From Pararge aegeria (lineage: Eukaryota > Arthropoda > Insecta > Lepidoptera > Nymphalidae): a DNA stretch of 64,000 bases. The translations under genes and the position numbers were made by a program. Below the pieces are notes generated by a model. The model had not been told where the DNA came from. It saw only the letters and a program-made list of their open reading frames with translations, and searched no databases. Below are positions 10,251 through 21,389 of this stretch, in pieces. The DNA lies in NCBI RefSeq assembly GCF_905163445.1, contig NC_053201.1, forward strand, positions 10,178,001 through 10,242,000, in the 5' to 3' direction. The stretch's first letter is position 1, and every line of letters begins with the position of its first letter.

Positions 10251-10425
10251 TCAGCTTTTCCTAGATCTATTCCAGCCACGGTGGTCAATCTCCAGAGCGA
10301 TTTATTAACCACGCGGGAGATATTATAATGCACAATTGTCTGCGCAAACGCAGGTGCACTCTCAATCCGCTCACTCTCATAGTAACAGATACGACACGTC
10401 CGGATAAAGATCAAGCTTATGAGGC
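10250..10425 (-). mobile_element. Interspersed repeat family J
   Basis: TGCGCAAACGCAGGTGCACT, CTCAATCCGCTCACTCTCAT and GATACGACACGTCCGG resemble, from memory, a very common lepidopteran repeat. The long minus-strand open frame here (10016-10414) crosses this repeat, the dispersed repeat and a MITE, so it is not a gene. Confidence 0.45.
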
Positions 10426-10519
10426 TCTATCAGACGAACGGACAGACAGACAACCAACCAGAAAGGCAGGCCTACTGTAGGGTACAACAACGAATACGAA
10501 CAAACTACAAAAATCCATG

Positions 10520-10740
10520 TAAGTCATCATATCTACCCATTACCGGCCCACTACAGAGCAAGGATCTCCTCCCTGAGAACAGTTTAGGCCGTAGTCCAAC
10601 ACGCTGGCCCAGTGCGGTTTGGTGGACTCCACACGCGTTTAAAAACATAATGGGGAGCTCTCAGGCATGCAAGTTTCCTCACGATGTTTTCCTTTAATGT
10701 TGATGCAAGTGATATTCTATGAATCCCTTAAAGCGCACAG
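10520..10740 (-). mobile_element. SINE, family B, lacking its head
   Basis: CCCATTACCGGCCCACTACA, CACGCTGGCCCAGTGCGG and CGATGTTTTCCTTTA in order are the reversed body of family B. Confidence 0.7.
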
Positions 10741-10779
10741 AATTTCACTTCATCAGTAAACATGCTTCATCAACCAAAG

Positions 10780-10905
10780 GTTGTCTGGAGGAGATCGCTT
10801 CAAGCGATAAGGCCGCCTTTGCGCATATACATTATTTAGTTATTTATTTATTTTATTTATTCCCCATCTTACATTTTTGTCATTACAGGAAAAAGTTATC
10901 CTAAT
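10780..10905 (+). mobile_element. LINE 3' tail (family L)
   Basis: GGTTGTCTGGAGGAGATCGC, hairpin ATCGCT/AGCGAT (10794-10808), then AAGGCCGCCTTTGCG. Confidence 0.6.
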
Positions 10906-11109
10906 ACGACAATGCAGCATGTTATGTAAATTTTAATATATATAACTATAATGTATATGATAAAATCCAAATCGCTATATTTGTGAATTCACTCAGAGTG
11001 CAACAAAATAAATCCGTCTTCTCGACATATATATTTACATATATTTATTTACCTTTTGTTTTGTTCAATTTGTTTTTTGTCTGTATATGCAATAAAGACT
11101 TTCTATCTA

Positions 11110-11215
11110 TTTCTATCTATAACTTAAAAAAAAAGAGGTGCGTACTGGGATTCGAACTCGACCCCCCGGAAGGCAAGCTGAGGCCCTAACCACTAAGCTA
11201 TATTGCTTCGCAAGT
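11110..11215 (-). mobile_element. SINE, family B, head only
   Basis: GAGGTGCGTACTGGGATTCG, AACTCGACCCCCCGGA and AACCACTAAGCTAT are the reversed tRNA-like head. Confidence 0.65.
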
Positions 11216-11219
11216 AAGT

Positions 11220-11900
11220 AACCCGAAGTACTTGCTTCGTTCGGTCAAAAACTTATAGAACTTTCGAAGAAACTCGTTTATCCACATCTTCGCGGCAACG
11301 TTTCACACTCACGTGTTCAGATCGCAAACACTTGAAACCTGTTCTCGAGTGTATTACTGTTACACTTCTTTATAAACTTTAAACTATAATCTAAATCGCC
11401 CGAAAACATTGATATAATAAAACAAAGACAAGGTAATATTAAATAAACTTCAAAATCTAAACTTTCTTTATTCAAATGGGCATATAATAGGCACTTCTGA
11501 TGCGTATAATGGCCTACATATTATTCTTTTGTGATGAGGTGCTTTTAATAGCTTTTCGTATTTGATAAATTAAAACTAAAGCTCTCCCAATTCTATGATT
11601 TCATATTGTTAAAAGTTTTCCCAGTTAGATTTATTAAATCTGGTCAAAATAAATTATAATGACAAATACCTACCGAGAGCGAGGTAATCAGTACAAAAAT
11701 TGTCTGACAGCACTTTTGTGCTACGCTATGCCAAACGGAAATGACGCTCTTGTTTTTCATTGTGCTAGTAAAATCAGGGTCTTGCTTACAATTTCTAATC
11801 AATTTGTCATGCTTCTAATCAATACGGGCGTCGCAAAATGGTACAAGTGAAATATCTGTAGGCCTACTTATTAGCACTTTTGAAACGTTATGTTTGTCTG
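11220..11900. other. No gene recognised
   Basis: No coding exon seen; unassigned sequence. Confidence 0.35.
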
Positions 11901-12044
11901 TCTGCATTGAGTCTAGAAGAAGATGGCAAGAAACTCACCAGTTGCACAAATCATTCATGTCCGGTATTGAAATACCTAGTGTGCTGAGGCTCACCTTGAA
12001 GAAAATTTTATTGATTTGAAATGTTTAATGTCAATAAAAACTTT

Positions 12045-12357
12045 TTTTTTTTATTCCTCTACAAGTTACCCTTTGACTGCAATCTCACTTGATGGTTATT
12101 AACAATGCAGTCTAATGTTAGCGCGCTAACCTGTTAGGGAGTATGGTCATACCCCTAATCGGTTTCAACGCGACATCGCACCGGAACACTAAATCGCTTA
12201 GCAGCACGTCTTTGCCGGTAGAGTGGTAACTACCAGACCAGATTTTAAATTCCCGAATTGCTTTTAAAAAATTGATTTTAAATTCCCCTGCCGGGAATCG
12301 AACCTGGGACCTCCAACTTAAATTCGCAGCTCTCGCGGTAGCCAGGGAGGTCATTTT
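12045..12357 (-). mobile_element. SINE, family C (tRNA-Trp-like head), full length
   Basis: On the minus strand it starts GACCTCCCTGGCTACCG, with GGTTCGATTCCCGGCAG as B box. The body holds CCGGTGCGATGTCG and the CCTAACAGG and TTACCACTCTACCGG-type blocks, then poly(A) (poly(T) on plus near 12042-12050). The head resembles tRNA-Trp by eye. Confidence 0.7.
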
Positions 12358-12374
12358 TAATCAATTTATTTTAT

Positions 12375-12688
12375 TTATTACAAGCAGTTGCCCGCGACTT
12401 CGTCTTCGTTTGATTTTGTTTTTTGATGTGGCATTAAATTTAGTTGTTGATCTAAAAAAAAATAAAGTATTCAGTATCGCTAAGCCTTAAATGAGGGGTT
12501 TGCAGCTGTCCGCTGAGGAGTTCTGTCCTCTATCTCCAACCACAGTTTGGGCAAAATTAAACGCATACCTACTATAACTTCTATAGTACAAAAATGATTA
12601 TTTTAATCGGTTATAATTTAAATTACTTTTTGCGTGAAAGCGTAACAAACAAACTTACATTGACATTTATAATATTAGTAGGGAAAGG
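12375..12688 (-). mobile_element. Helitron-like element, nonautonomous
   Basis: The left edge has TTGCCCGCGACTTCGTC and the right edge ACATTTATAATATTAGTAGG. On the minus strand these correspond to the lepidopteran Helitron pattern: a start like CCTACTAATATTATAAATG and an end like GACGAAGTCGCGGGCAAC followed by CTAG or near it. The body matches 25425-25826 and 42121-42475 (GGAGTTCTGTCCTCTATCTC, AAAATTAAACGCATA). Confidence 0.6.
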
Positions 12689-12825
12689 GATTATTATTTT
12701 ATAATTGATTGGGCACTGGCACATAAATGAAATAGCAGACTTGGATTATAGGCGACAGAGTTATAACAGTGCTCTAAAAATCTCACTGGATTGATGTACC
12801 TACTCGTATACTTTCACTGTGTTGA

Positions 12826-12882
12826 TGATATACCTAGAAGATACATGTACAGTAAGTGTACATGTATCTTCTAGGTATATCA
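12826..12882. repeat. Perfect inverted repeat, 26-bp arms, 5-base loop
   Basis: Arms 12826-12851 and 12857-12882 are exact reverse complements (core CCTAGAAGATACATGTACA), loop GTAAG. Confidence 0.95.
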
Positions 12883-13217
12883 ATGGCTAAAAAGGAATGA
12901 GAACAAACTGTCTGTTGCACAATGTGTATTATAAACAGCATCTAAAAAGAGCGCCAAATAGGCCATCTGACCTGAAAAATATAGGTCGGTGTACGTCCTG
13001 TGTAATGGGCTCTGGCAAGCGAACTGTAGCGTGCACTTCATAGAGGCGTTAATGTATTGCATTACTACTATACATGCACTAGTTTCATAATATTGTTACA
13101 ATGATTAATGGACTTTTTATGGAGTGTGAGTTCATAAATGCTTTAGCCCTTGCTTTATCACCATTCCATTACATTTTATCTTAAGGTGTCCATACACGAT
13201 AACGAAGGTTATACACG

Positions 13218-13225
13218 ATGATGAC

Positions 13226-13257
<32 letters not shown>
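13218..13257. repeat. (GAT)n microsatellite
   Basis: About 13 near-perfect trinucleotide units. The long methionine-rich open frame over it is an artefact of the repeat. Confidence 0.95.
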
Positions 13258-13400
13258 CAAGCAGCAGCGTCCTCTATGCTACTACTACTACTACAGTCAA
13301 CCTACTGCGATCGCTAATCCGACTGCACAGCGTGGTTTTATGGGCAATCCTCCCTTTGGAAGAGGGTAGTGGACTTTTGTCGGCCATTGAGGCACGATGG
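13255..13400. repeat. Interspersed repeat family I
   Basis: GTCCTCTATGCTACTACTAC, TTTTATGGGCAATCCTCCC and the GGTAGTGGAC block match other family I copies loosely. Confidence 0.4.
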
Positions 13401-13689
13401 GGGCAGACTGATAGTAAGCAGGATGACGTCAGAGGTCGCTTGCAACCCGAAACGTTTTTACTTAAACGTCTTGCGCGAGTTTCTGACGACTTACGCGAGT
13501 TCCCATATAATTTGTTAACATATTACACATGTTACTGGTGCAAGCTACTTGCACATATTACTGGTGAAAGCGACATGCACATATCTACTATTTGCACACG
13601 TTATCGTATAGGGCGTTCTACTTGCACGAACTTTCTATGATGCAAACAAGGCATGGTTATCGACAGCGATTTGTCTTTTTTTTTATTTT

Positions 13690-13938
13690 TTTTTTATTTT
13701 TTACGACAATACACACATCGCCATCTAGCCCCAAAGTAAGCGCAGCTTGTGTGGGTACTAAGATGACTGTTGAATATTTTTATAAATAATATACATAAAT
13801 ACTTAGAATATACATATAAACACCCAGACACTAAAAACATTCATGCTCAACACACGAACATTTTCCAGTTGTGGGAATCGAACCCACGGCCTTAAACTCA
13901 GAAAGCAGGATCGCTGCAAACTGCGCCAATCGGCCGTC
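13690..13938 (-). mobile_element. SINE, family A, full length
   Basis: On plus: ACGACAATACACACATCGCC, CTAGCCCCAAAGTAAGCGCA, GTTGTGGGAATCGAACCCAC and GCGCCAATCGGCCGTCA, the reverse of family A from tail to head. Confidence 0.85.
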
Positions 13939-14274
13939 AAAATGTTTGTATTGTTATTGCCAGTGTACGGAGACCTTTAGATGCAGACGAAATGTAGGTA
14001 TTTTGTGGTTGAAGCGGCACTAACTGGAATTCGGTACGAGATAAAATTTCGTAACTAAGATAAGCTGAAACAAAAGAGCAATCTTGCTCACGTTTAGAGC
14101 TAATCTCGCTGACTTCATCTGTAACGTTTAGACACATGAAACATGTTATCAACCATCCCCTTTTTTTTTAACTCGCCTTGCTGTTGTAAATAATCTTTTC
14201 ATTACTATTTAGTGTAAATTAATAGCCAATCAGAGTCCTGTGTCTTTATTATTTTTGTAAGTCTTATTTCATGA

Positions 14275-14582
14275 ATTATCAACCCATTACTTACTGGCTC
14301 ACAACAGGCTACAAGTTTCATCTCAGAAAGAGAAGGCAGGCTGTTTTCCACCAAGCTGACCAAATGATGCTCGGTGGACTTCACATGGCTTTGAGAACAT
14401 TATGGAGAACCGGGCATGAAGGTTTCCTCTCGATGTTTTTCATAGCCGTTAAAGCAAATTATTTTTGATTTATTTCACCAGAATCGCACAAAGCTCCGGA
14501 AAGTAAAACACGCACCAGGGATTGAACTCTGTCCCCCCGAAGAGAAGGTCGAAGTGTTAACCACTTCGTTATCACCTCTCAT
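14275..14582 (-). mobile_element. SINE, family B, full length
   Basis: ATCAACCCATTACTTACTGG at the 3' end, a CTCGATGTTTTTC body, and the head GTCCCCCCGAAGAGAAGG with AACCACTTCGTTATCACCTC. Confidence 0.7.
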
Positions 14583-14589
14583 CGTATTA

Positions 14590-15120
14590 ACAGTTTCCCA
14601 AAAGTTATAAATTTAGAAGAGCGAGGGAACGTCACTCAAATTGAATATTTACTTTGGTCACCCTTTGTAGGCTTTCCGAAGAAACCCGATGGTGCACGAC
14701 AAGACCCGATCGAGTTTGTGAATCATCAGGTGTTTCACCTTACTATTTATATTGGGGTGCAAATTTACGATCCCCTCGCTTTTTAGTTATCTTTTTGGAA
14801 CCCACATTCTGTATTGTAGTAAAATAAAACTTTTCAAAGATGAAATTTAGCAAGAAGCTACTAATCAAATATTTAAACATAGAACCTTAGAACTAGTACA
14901 TAAAATGTCTGACATTCCTTGAGACTATATCACAGGATAGATACCTACAAGATAAGATCTATTAACTACCTGTAGCCTGCGACTTCGTTCGCGTGGAAAT
15001 TTTGATGTGCGTGCTTATGCCTGTAGCTTTTAATATAACTATCTCTTATATACCTGGAAATAAATGCCTAAATATATAACTAGCTCTGTGAAAATAAAAA
15101 ACAAATCTATCTGACGGCAA
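14590..15120. other. No gene recognised
   Basis: A short Helitron-like end piece (TAGCCTGCGACTTCGTTCGC, about 14972-14992) is the only match. Confidence 0.4.
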
Positions 15121-15124
15121 CAGA

Positions 15125-15360
15125 CGGGGTTAAGGCCATAGTCCACCACGCTGGCCCAGTCGCATTGGTGGACTCCACATACCTTTGAGAACATTATGTA
15201 GAACTCTCAGGCATGGGGGTTTCCTCACGATGTTTTCCTTTACCGTTGACAAGTTATAAAAGTTGACATAATTTAGAAAAGTTGGAGGTGTGTTCTGGGA
15301 TTCGAAATCGGCCCCCCGAAAGTGAAGTCGGGCTCCTACCCACTGCGCAGTGACCGTTTC
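15125..15360 (-). mobile_element. SINE, family B
   Basis: GTTAAGGCCATAGTCCACCA, CGATGTTTTCCTTTACCGTT and GGTGTGTTCTGGGATTCG with GGCCCCCCGAAAGTGAAGTC, in reverse orientation. The minus-strand open frame 15130-15462 is this SINE. Confidence 0.75.
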
Positions 15361-15714
15361 AAAAATAAGACAAAAACAGGAAAACTTAAATAGCTTAAGT
15401 AGCTTATATTTCGAACCGCCAAACAGGTAAACCGCTTCAACTTTGGAATGATTATATAGCAAAAGTTGCAGGCATAATATGGAACAAAACAGCTAAATAG
15501 TTCCTGCGGGACTTTTGAAAACCGAAACTAACGTGAAAAAGACGATGCAGAGTATGACCTCCCTTTTGACGACCTCCATGGTGCAGTTTCTGATTTTTGT
15601 CTAGTTAGGTTTGGCTTGGTGGGAGGTTAGAGCTAAAGTCGTGCCACTAAGTGATTTAGCGTAAGGTTAAAATAAAAAAAATAAAGGTACCTATGTGTTG
15701 AATATTCGAGTAGA

Positions 15715-15795
15715 TGACATACTCTCGAACAGGTTAGCCCACTACCATCTTAGACTGCATCATCACTGTCCTACAGGTCAGATAAGCGTAGATTT
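15715..15795 (+). mobile_element. SINE, family C, fragment
   Basis: AACAGGTTAGCCCACTACCA and TTAGACTGCATCATCACT are the 3' half of family C. Confidence 0.5.
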
Positions 15796-15799
15796 AGCT

Positions 15800-17930
15800 A
15801 CCAACTTGTATAGAGAAATAAAATAACAGCTACACTAAATATATAAAAGTCGTATAGTGTTGACGTCACATGCAGGTTTGGGATTCGATAATCTTGAACT
15901 TACGATGCGGGCGGTTTTTGCGCTTTTTATCAAGCGTACGACCCTGGCCTTGGCAGCAGCAGGAAGCGAAACAACCATTGTTAAAGGTTGCATTAATATT
16001 AAACATCGAAGGCAAAGTTAATTTATAAAATTAAGGAGTTTTCCAAGTTCCAATCGGGACTATCATTATCATAATCCTCGAGTTTGACATTACCGGTTAG
16101 AATTTGAAAGAACTTTGCAAATCAAACAGACTTCTAAGCTAAAAATATGAAGGTGCCCTGATCTAAGAAGCCCACAACAAGCATAACAAAAATATCAAAT
16201 TTTTGTTTTTATCACTAGAAAAGAGTATCAATTAAATAGCTTTAAAACTGAGACGCGACCTGAAAAATCCTTAAATTGTTTTTTATTTTAAGCTTCCTAA
16301 CATTTAAAAAATTATCAGTAATCCTAATTTAATTTTGAAAGTAATTTTTATTTTATTCTAAAATTTTAATTTATAACTCAGAAAACCTAAGCCACTGTAA
16401 AGCGTAAAAGGTATCTAATAATCTAAAATAATAAACGATTAAGTACATGGGTTCAACTATAAATCCTTCCACAATGATATAGATTTTAGATTTAACAAAG
16501 TAATTCCTTCACTATTAAATAAATGAATTCTTATAGTTAACTTTGCGTAAGCGTTATAATTTTTATAGGCACATACATTAGCTATAACTTTATAAGTCAA
16601 TATCTTGTTTCCCAATCCCATATAAAAATAAACACATTGACTTCTTCGCCAAGTTAAAATATAACTAGATTTCTTTACAAATGTAACTTCATAATATGAC
16701 TATTAAAAATCTGAAATGAGGATATAAAAAAAAAATATGATAGCTTTTAAAAGTTGCGTAAAAATTTAAGATCGATCAATTCGCAATCCAAGCTGGCGCT
16801 CGAGATTCCAAACGTTTAACATAGCTTAGTTATGCATGAACTTATAAATGGAGTCTATAGACGTAAAATTTAAACTTTTCTCGTCAGCTACATGTCTAAT
16901 TAATTTATTAGTAATAATAATATTTTGTTATTGGGTATACTTATAATTTTGAATGACTTGTTAATTTATTTTTTTATAGTTTTAATATTAATTAAACATG
17001 ATATTGTATTTGATATGAGATTGTACGAAATAATCAAGTTAACTCACGGAATGTACTTATGATTTCAATATATTGTTGTACGCCAGAAAGGGTTGGATGC
17101 ATGTCTAATTTATTCACAACAAATAAATAAATAAGATGTACTTAAAACAACTTGAAAACACACGTTAAGTTTCCTAAACTAAAACAAATATGTTTAAAAC
17201 CAATTGGCTCTTATGGGGCTATTTATTGCGTTAAAGGATCAGCCTGGCTTTTTGGCACGGGAATGGAGTAGCATTATTGGCACCTTTCCACGTGCCCGTG
17301 GATTTATGGCTTGTGTAATAATTAGATACGTATAAGTGTTATTTATATGACTAACTAAAGGGCAGTAGGTACCTTACGGTTTCACTAATAAACATTACAT
17401 AACATTGCATTACTTCGAAAATGTTATGCAGTGTTACACTTCTACTGGCAGCATCTTTAAATCGCGTTCAAAAACACCGCGTAATTATTCCGACGTCAAG
17501 CAACGTTACGACCTGATGAATGTACGACCGTAAAATCAGGCTCTTTAGGTCTATTTTACTTGAAAACGACTCGACAATACGCACGATGACTAATTTTGAA
17601 AAACTGCCCTAAGATGTTTAGAATTATTTAGATACTACATATAAAAATATCTTAATTTTGCAGAAATTAAAGGTTTTGTTGATATAAATTACAAATTTTT
17701 CCGCTTAAACACTTGCCGGGTATCATGGCCGTACCTACTCGTGATGTCATAGGCAAATTAGACCTTTAGGAAGACCTTGTTGCCTAGCTAAATATTATTG
17801 AATTTGGTATTGATAACAAGAAACTTAGCTACTTAGACAGTTTGAAATCACAATATACCTGGATATATGCAGAGCTTTTAGAAGTTCAAACGGTACAACT
17901 GTCATGGAGGACGATAGATTTTGCAGTTTT
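15800..17930. other. Repeat-poor AT-rich stretch, no gene recognised
   Basis: About 2.1 kb with none of the window's SINE, LINE-tail or MITE families and no exon-like open segment that I could join. Confidence 0.45.
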
Positions 17931-17989
17931 ATTTATTGGAAAAAACGCAGTAAATAGTAGTACTTAGTAGCACAGAGGACGTAGCTGCT

Positions 17990-18232
17990 CGCTCATTTAA
18001 GACCCTGCTTACTGAGTCCAAGGCTGTGGGTTCGATTTCCACAACTGGAAAATGTTTGTGTGATGAGCATAAATATGTTTCAGTGTCTGGGTGTTTATAT
18101 GTATATTCTAAGTATCTATGTATATTATTCATAAAAATATTCATCAGTCATCTTAGTACCCATAACACAAGCTACGCTTACTTTGGGTCTAGATGGCGAT
18201 GTGTGTATTGTCGTAGTATATTATTTATTTAT
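17990..18232 (+). mobile_element. SINE, family A, head damaged
   Basis: Starts within the head (GACCCTGCTTACTGAGTCCA), then GTGGGTTCGATTTCCAC and the full body to GTGTATTGTCGTAGTATATT. Confidence 0.8.
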
Positions 18233-18249
18233 TATCCTTATTTTTCCTC

Positions 18250-18335
18250 AGTAGGTACGACACCTTCGCGAAGAGGAGGTGATTATGGGCAATCCCTCCT
18301 TAGAGTTTAGGCCAGCAGTGTCTGGATTGTTATAA
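18250..18335. repeat. Interspersed repeat family I, fragment
   Basis: TACGACACCTTCGCGAAGAG, GGGCAATCCCTCC and GGCCAGCAGTGTCTGG. Confidence 0.4.
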
Positions 18336-18834
18336 ATGTGTAGGCTATTGATAATGAACAACACATGCGTCGAATCCAGGCTAGGCGAGCGAGAACCAAA
18401 ACCCGGAACCCTATAATGTTTAATGACGTACTAGCTCTTTCGCTATTCCCATAAATCAATGTTTATGCTTTCCGTAACCAGTCTTTTATAATCTGTTCAA
18501 GGAAGATATAAAGATGGCGGCCCGTATCTCTATAGATTAAACTCTAGTAGCCGACTTGACGTGTTTATCTACAATATGAACTCGCACAACAAAACGAAAA
18601 GGCAAGATAACTTTGGCCAACATTTTTCCAATACCTTTTTTTTACCTTTTTTTTTTGATGTTTGTTAACTCAGAACTCTGTCATATATAAAGAGTTTTTA
18701 TTATTTATTTGACGACTCCCGCAGCGGTGAGTACTGAGTGCAGGCAGTGCTAGGCAGGGGAAATGTGAGAATTTATAATTTCTGTATTTTCTCCATTCTG
18801 ATACGTTGGGAGGCTTTGACAGTGTATAGTTTTA

Positions 18835-19065
18835 GTTGTGGTAGAGCTGTTTGTGACAGAGCTCGTCCGGGGAACTACTACACAGCTTATTTCTGCCGCT
18901 AAGCAGCATTGTTGCAATGCTGTGTACCCATCTGAAGGGCGTAGTTGCCAGTGTAATTATAGGCACATATGGCGTAACACCTACGCCTTAGGTTGGCAAC
19001 ACTTTGCAGGATGTGTTTCTTGCAAGACCTGGGCAGTTTTGCTCTGTTTATCGCTACCATTACAA
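18835..19065 (+). mobile_element. Interspersed repeat family K, best copy
   Basis: GACAGAGCTCGTCCGGGGAA, GCAGCATTGTTGCAATGCTG, GAAGGGCGTAGTTGCCAGTG and ACACCTACGCCTTAGGTTG run in order. It looks SINE-sized, but no clear pol III promoter was found. Confidence 0.6.
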
Positions 19066-19069
19066 AAAA

Positions 19070-19200
19070 AAAATAGTTACCATCCTACTGACAAAGACGT
19101 GTCGCCAAGTACTTAGCGTTCCAGTACGTTATCGTGTAGAAACGGATTAGAGGGGTATGCTTTTATTGGCTACCATACCCCTAACAGGTTAAGGGTATGG
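19070..19200 (+). mobile_element. SINE, family C, fragment
   Basis: AGTTACCATCCTACTGACAA, AAACGGATTAGAGGGGTATG and ACCCCTAACAGGTTAAGG match the family C body. Confidence 0.5.
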
Positions 19201-19309
19201 CAGTTGGAAAATAAAAAAAATAAGCAACGGGGTTCACGTTCGTAGGGACTGAAACCGGTCCACGTACTTCTAACTTCTCGAATCTATGCGCGCTTTAATC
19301 AATATTATC

Positions 19310-19420
19310 ATTTGCTTTAAATCTAAACATCCTGAGGAAACTTGCATGCCTGAGAGTTCTCCATGATGTTTTCAAGTGCACAAATCCGCGCTTGGCTTGT
19401 GTGGAGGACTACGGACTAAA
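19310..19420 (+). mobile_element. SINE, family B, 3' part
   Basis: CATCCTGAGGAAACTTGCAT, GAGAGTTCTCCATGATGTTT and GTGGAGGACTACGGACTAA. Confidence 0.6.
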
Positions 19421-19424
19421 TAAT

Positions 19425-20136
19425 GGTAATTATAATTATTCTAAAGCTATTTCTTTAACAAACTCTCTGGTCAAGAATCGTTTTTCAAGGTCGAGAAGGA
19501 ATGACATAGAGAGAAAGTGAGAGAGAGCTTGTGTAGTTCTCTTGTTTATCTTATACGAATCTCGTGCATGCTTTCGATTTATTGTTTTAATCATAAAGTA
19601 GTATATTGAAAAAAAAGAAAAAGTAAACCATGGAGTTTAATAAATTAAATCCTAAAACTTAAGTCGTCATCATGAAACGTAATCCATAAATTAAATTTCG
19701 TATTAATATGAGTAAAAAAACAAGTTTTGATATTGCACAACATTTACAGATTACAAAATTTCTACTGTCACATTTAAATATTTTAGAAATTTCAATTAGA
19801 ATTATAACAGTTATAAATTATTTATTTATATAATTAAGTTAACTTATCGAAAAATATAAATTAGAATCAAAACTTCGATTAGTATTTTTTGATCGACGTA
19901 ACATACTCGTATGTGTTACGTGTTTTACAAACTATGGTTTGTGCTTAGTAGAAAGAAAACACAGAATTAAGTAGCTAGTAGAGTACTTATTCTACTACTA
20001 ATTCTATGTTTTACTACCTACCTACTAATGAGTAGGTAATTTATATATTTTGAAACAAAAAAACGAAAAATATATTTTTGTAGGGAAATAATTACTTTTA
20101 ACTAACAGGGAAGCAATTACAAACTAAAATTAATAT
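19425..20136. other. No gene recognised
   Basis: AT-rich. TTACTACCTACCTACT-type sequence at 20015 recurs in inverse form at about 20640. Confidence 0.35.
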
Positions 20137-20590
20137 TTACAATAAATATAAGCCGTCTAACTGTTCACTTATGGGCATGGTTCCCAAAATGCTGGCGCTA
20201 TTGCCCCTTTGAATAGCTAGACTTAGCCGTTGGGCTAAATAAGCGCCAGCTCTTGGGTCACCAGACGTAAGGAACAATTTTTGTGACACTATGTTAACAA
20301 AATTATTCGTGTCAGAAGACTATGGTTCCAGAGTCTCACACTCAAGCGCCGCAAAAACGTAGTCATTATACAAATAACGGAGTATTTACAGCGCTTAAGC
20401 ATTTGATTAGATTCGGCAGCTGCTGCCGCTTTTTGGGACGTACTCGGCAAGTGAGAAGCTGCCAACGTATCAACGCAGGTCGCATCCCACACCAGCGCAC
20501 GCCCCATCGACCACAATACTATAGTCATACCGTCTGGTCTCTTGCCATCATCCCTGAACAAACCGGGAGGTTCCAATTGTGCAGGAATAA
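20137..20590 (-). pseudogene. Decayed non-LTR retrotransposon C-terminus (restriction-like endonuclease region)
   Basis: Read from 20590 down, the frame gives [15 protein letters not shown], then [18 protein letters not shown] and a KAAAAAES stretch. After KYSV (near 20376-20365) the frame shifts, and the next frame reads [11 protein letters not shown], a TAG where Trp is expected, then SGDPRAGAYLAQRLSLAIQR, GNSASILGTMP and a TAA at 20137-20139. From memory, such blocks form the C-terminus of non-LTR retrotransposon proteins with a restriction-like endonuclease (P-D-G ... W-D-x-T-x-x-D). The copy is 5' truncated near 20590, with one frameshift and one stop, so it is dead. It is a mobile-element relic rather than a host gene. 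Confidence 0.7.
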
Positions 20591-20907
20591 AATGAAAAAT
20601 AAATAATAATATATATAATAAATAAAAAATAATTTAATGAGTAGGTAGGTAGTAAAACACAGAATTAGGAACCTATAGAACCCACATATAGACTTTATTG
20701 CATGCAGTGCATAGTGTCCGAAAACAGTGAAAACACCCACATATATTGATCGTTTGGTCAAATGAGCACTGTGGTGCACTGTGGTGGTGGCACAGGAGCT
20801 GTGTCCAGCAGAGGAACAGGTCACCTATCTCGTAATAAAAATTATTTCGAAAGCTTTGGAAACCCGTCGTTTACGGTTTCAAGATTAAAAACTTGTTTCA
20901 CTAGTTT

Positions 20908-21168
20908 TGACGGCCGATTGGCGCAGTGGGCAGCGACCCTGCTTTCTGAGTCCAAGGGTGGGTTCGATTCCCACAACTAGGCAATATTTGTGTGATGAAC
21001 ATGAATGTTTTTCAGTGTCTGGGTGTTTATCTATATATTAAAAGTATTTATGTATATTATTCAAAAAATAATATTCATCAGTTATCTTAGTACCCATAAC
21101 ACAAGCTACGCTTACTTTGGGACTAGATGGCGATGTGTGTATTGTCGTAGTTTATTTATTATTTACTA
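20908..21168 (+). mobile_element. SINE, family A, full length
   Basis: GACGGCCGATTGGCGCAGTG, a B box at GGTGGGTTCGATTCCCAC, and the body to GTGTGTATTGTCGTAG. Three bases are missing just before the B box. Confidence 0.85.
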
Positions 21169-21244
21169 GAGCAAAAAGTATTCTCCATCCGTTGAAATGT
21201 TACTAAGACAAGCTGACAAACCAATAAAACACACTTTCGAAATC

Positions 21245-21385
21245 ATAATCACTACCTATCATCATTATTCGCAGCCGATTGATTTCGCACAGCTGGACAC
21301 CGGCCTCCTCTTTAATAGTAGAGATTGTTTTAGAGGATAAACCCACCACGCTGCTCCAATGCTGGTTAAGTGGGCTTCATCGACT
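21245..21385 (+). mobile_element. SINE-like family D, fragment
   Basis: CAGCTGGACACCGGCCTCCT, ACCCACCACGCTGCTCCAAT and GCTGGTTAAGTGGGCTTC match 45740-45830. Confidence 0.5.
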
Positions 21386-21389
21386 TTTA

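Noticed and set aside
10016..10414. A 132-residue minus-strand open frame
   Set aside because: It runs across a MITE, a dispersed repeat and repeat family J, so it is a chance frame over three unrelated repeats.
13218..13640. A 140-residue open frame starting with many methionines
   Set aside because: It begins in a (GAT)n microsatellite and continues into an interspersed repeat.
15130..15462. A 110-residue minus-strand frame
   Set aside because: Most of it is a reversed family B SINE, tRNA-like head included.
20322..20606. Plus-strand 94-residue frame
   Set aside because: It is the antisense shadow of the retrotransposon endonuclease fragment.
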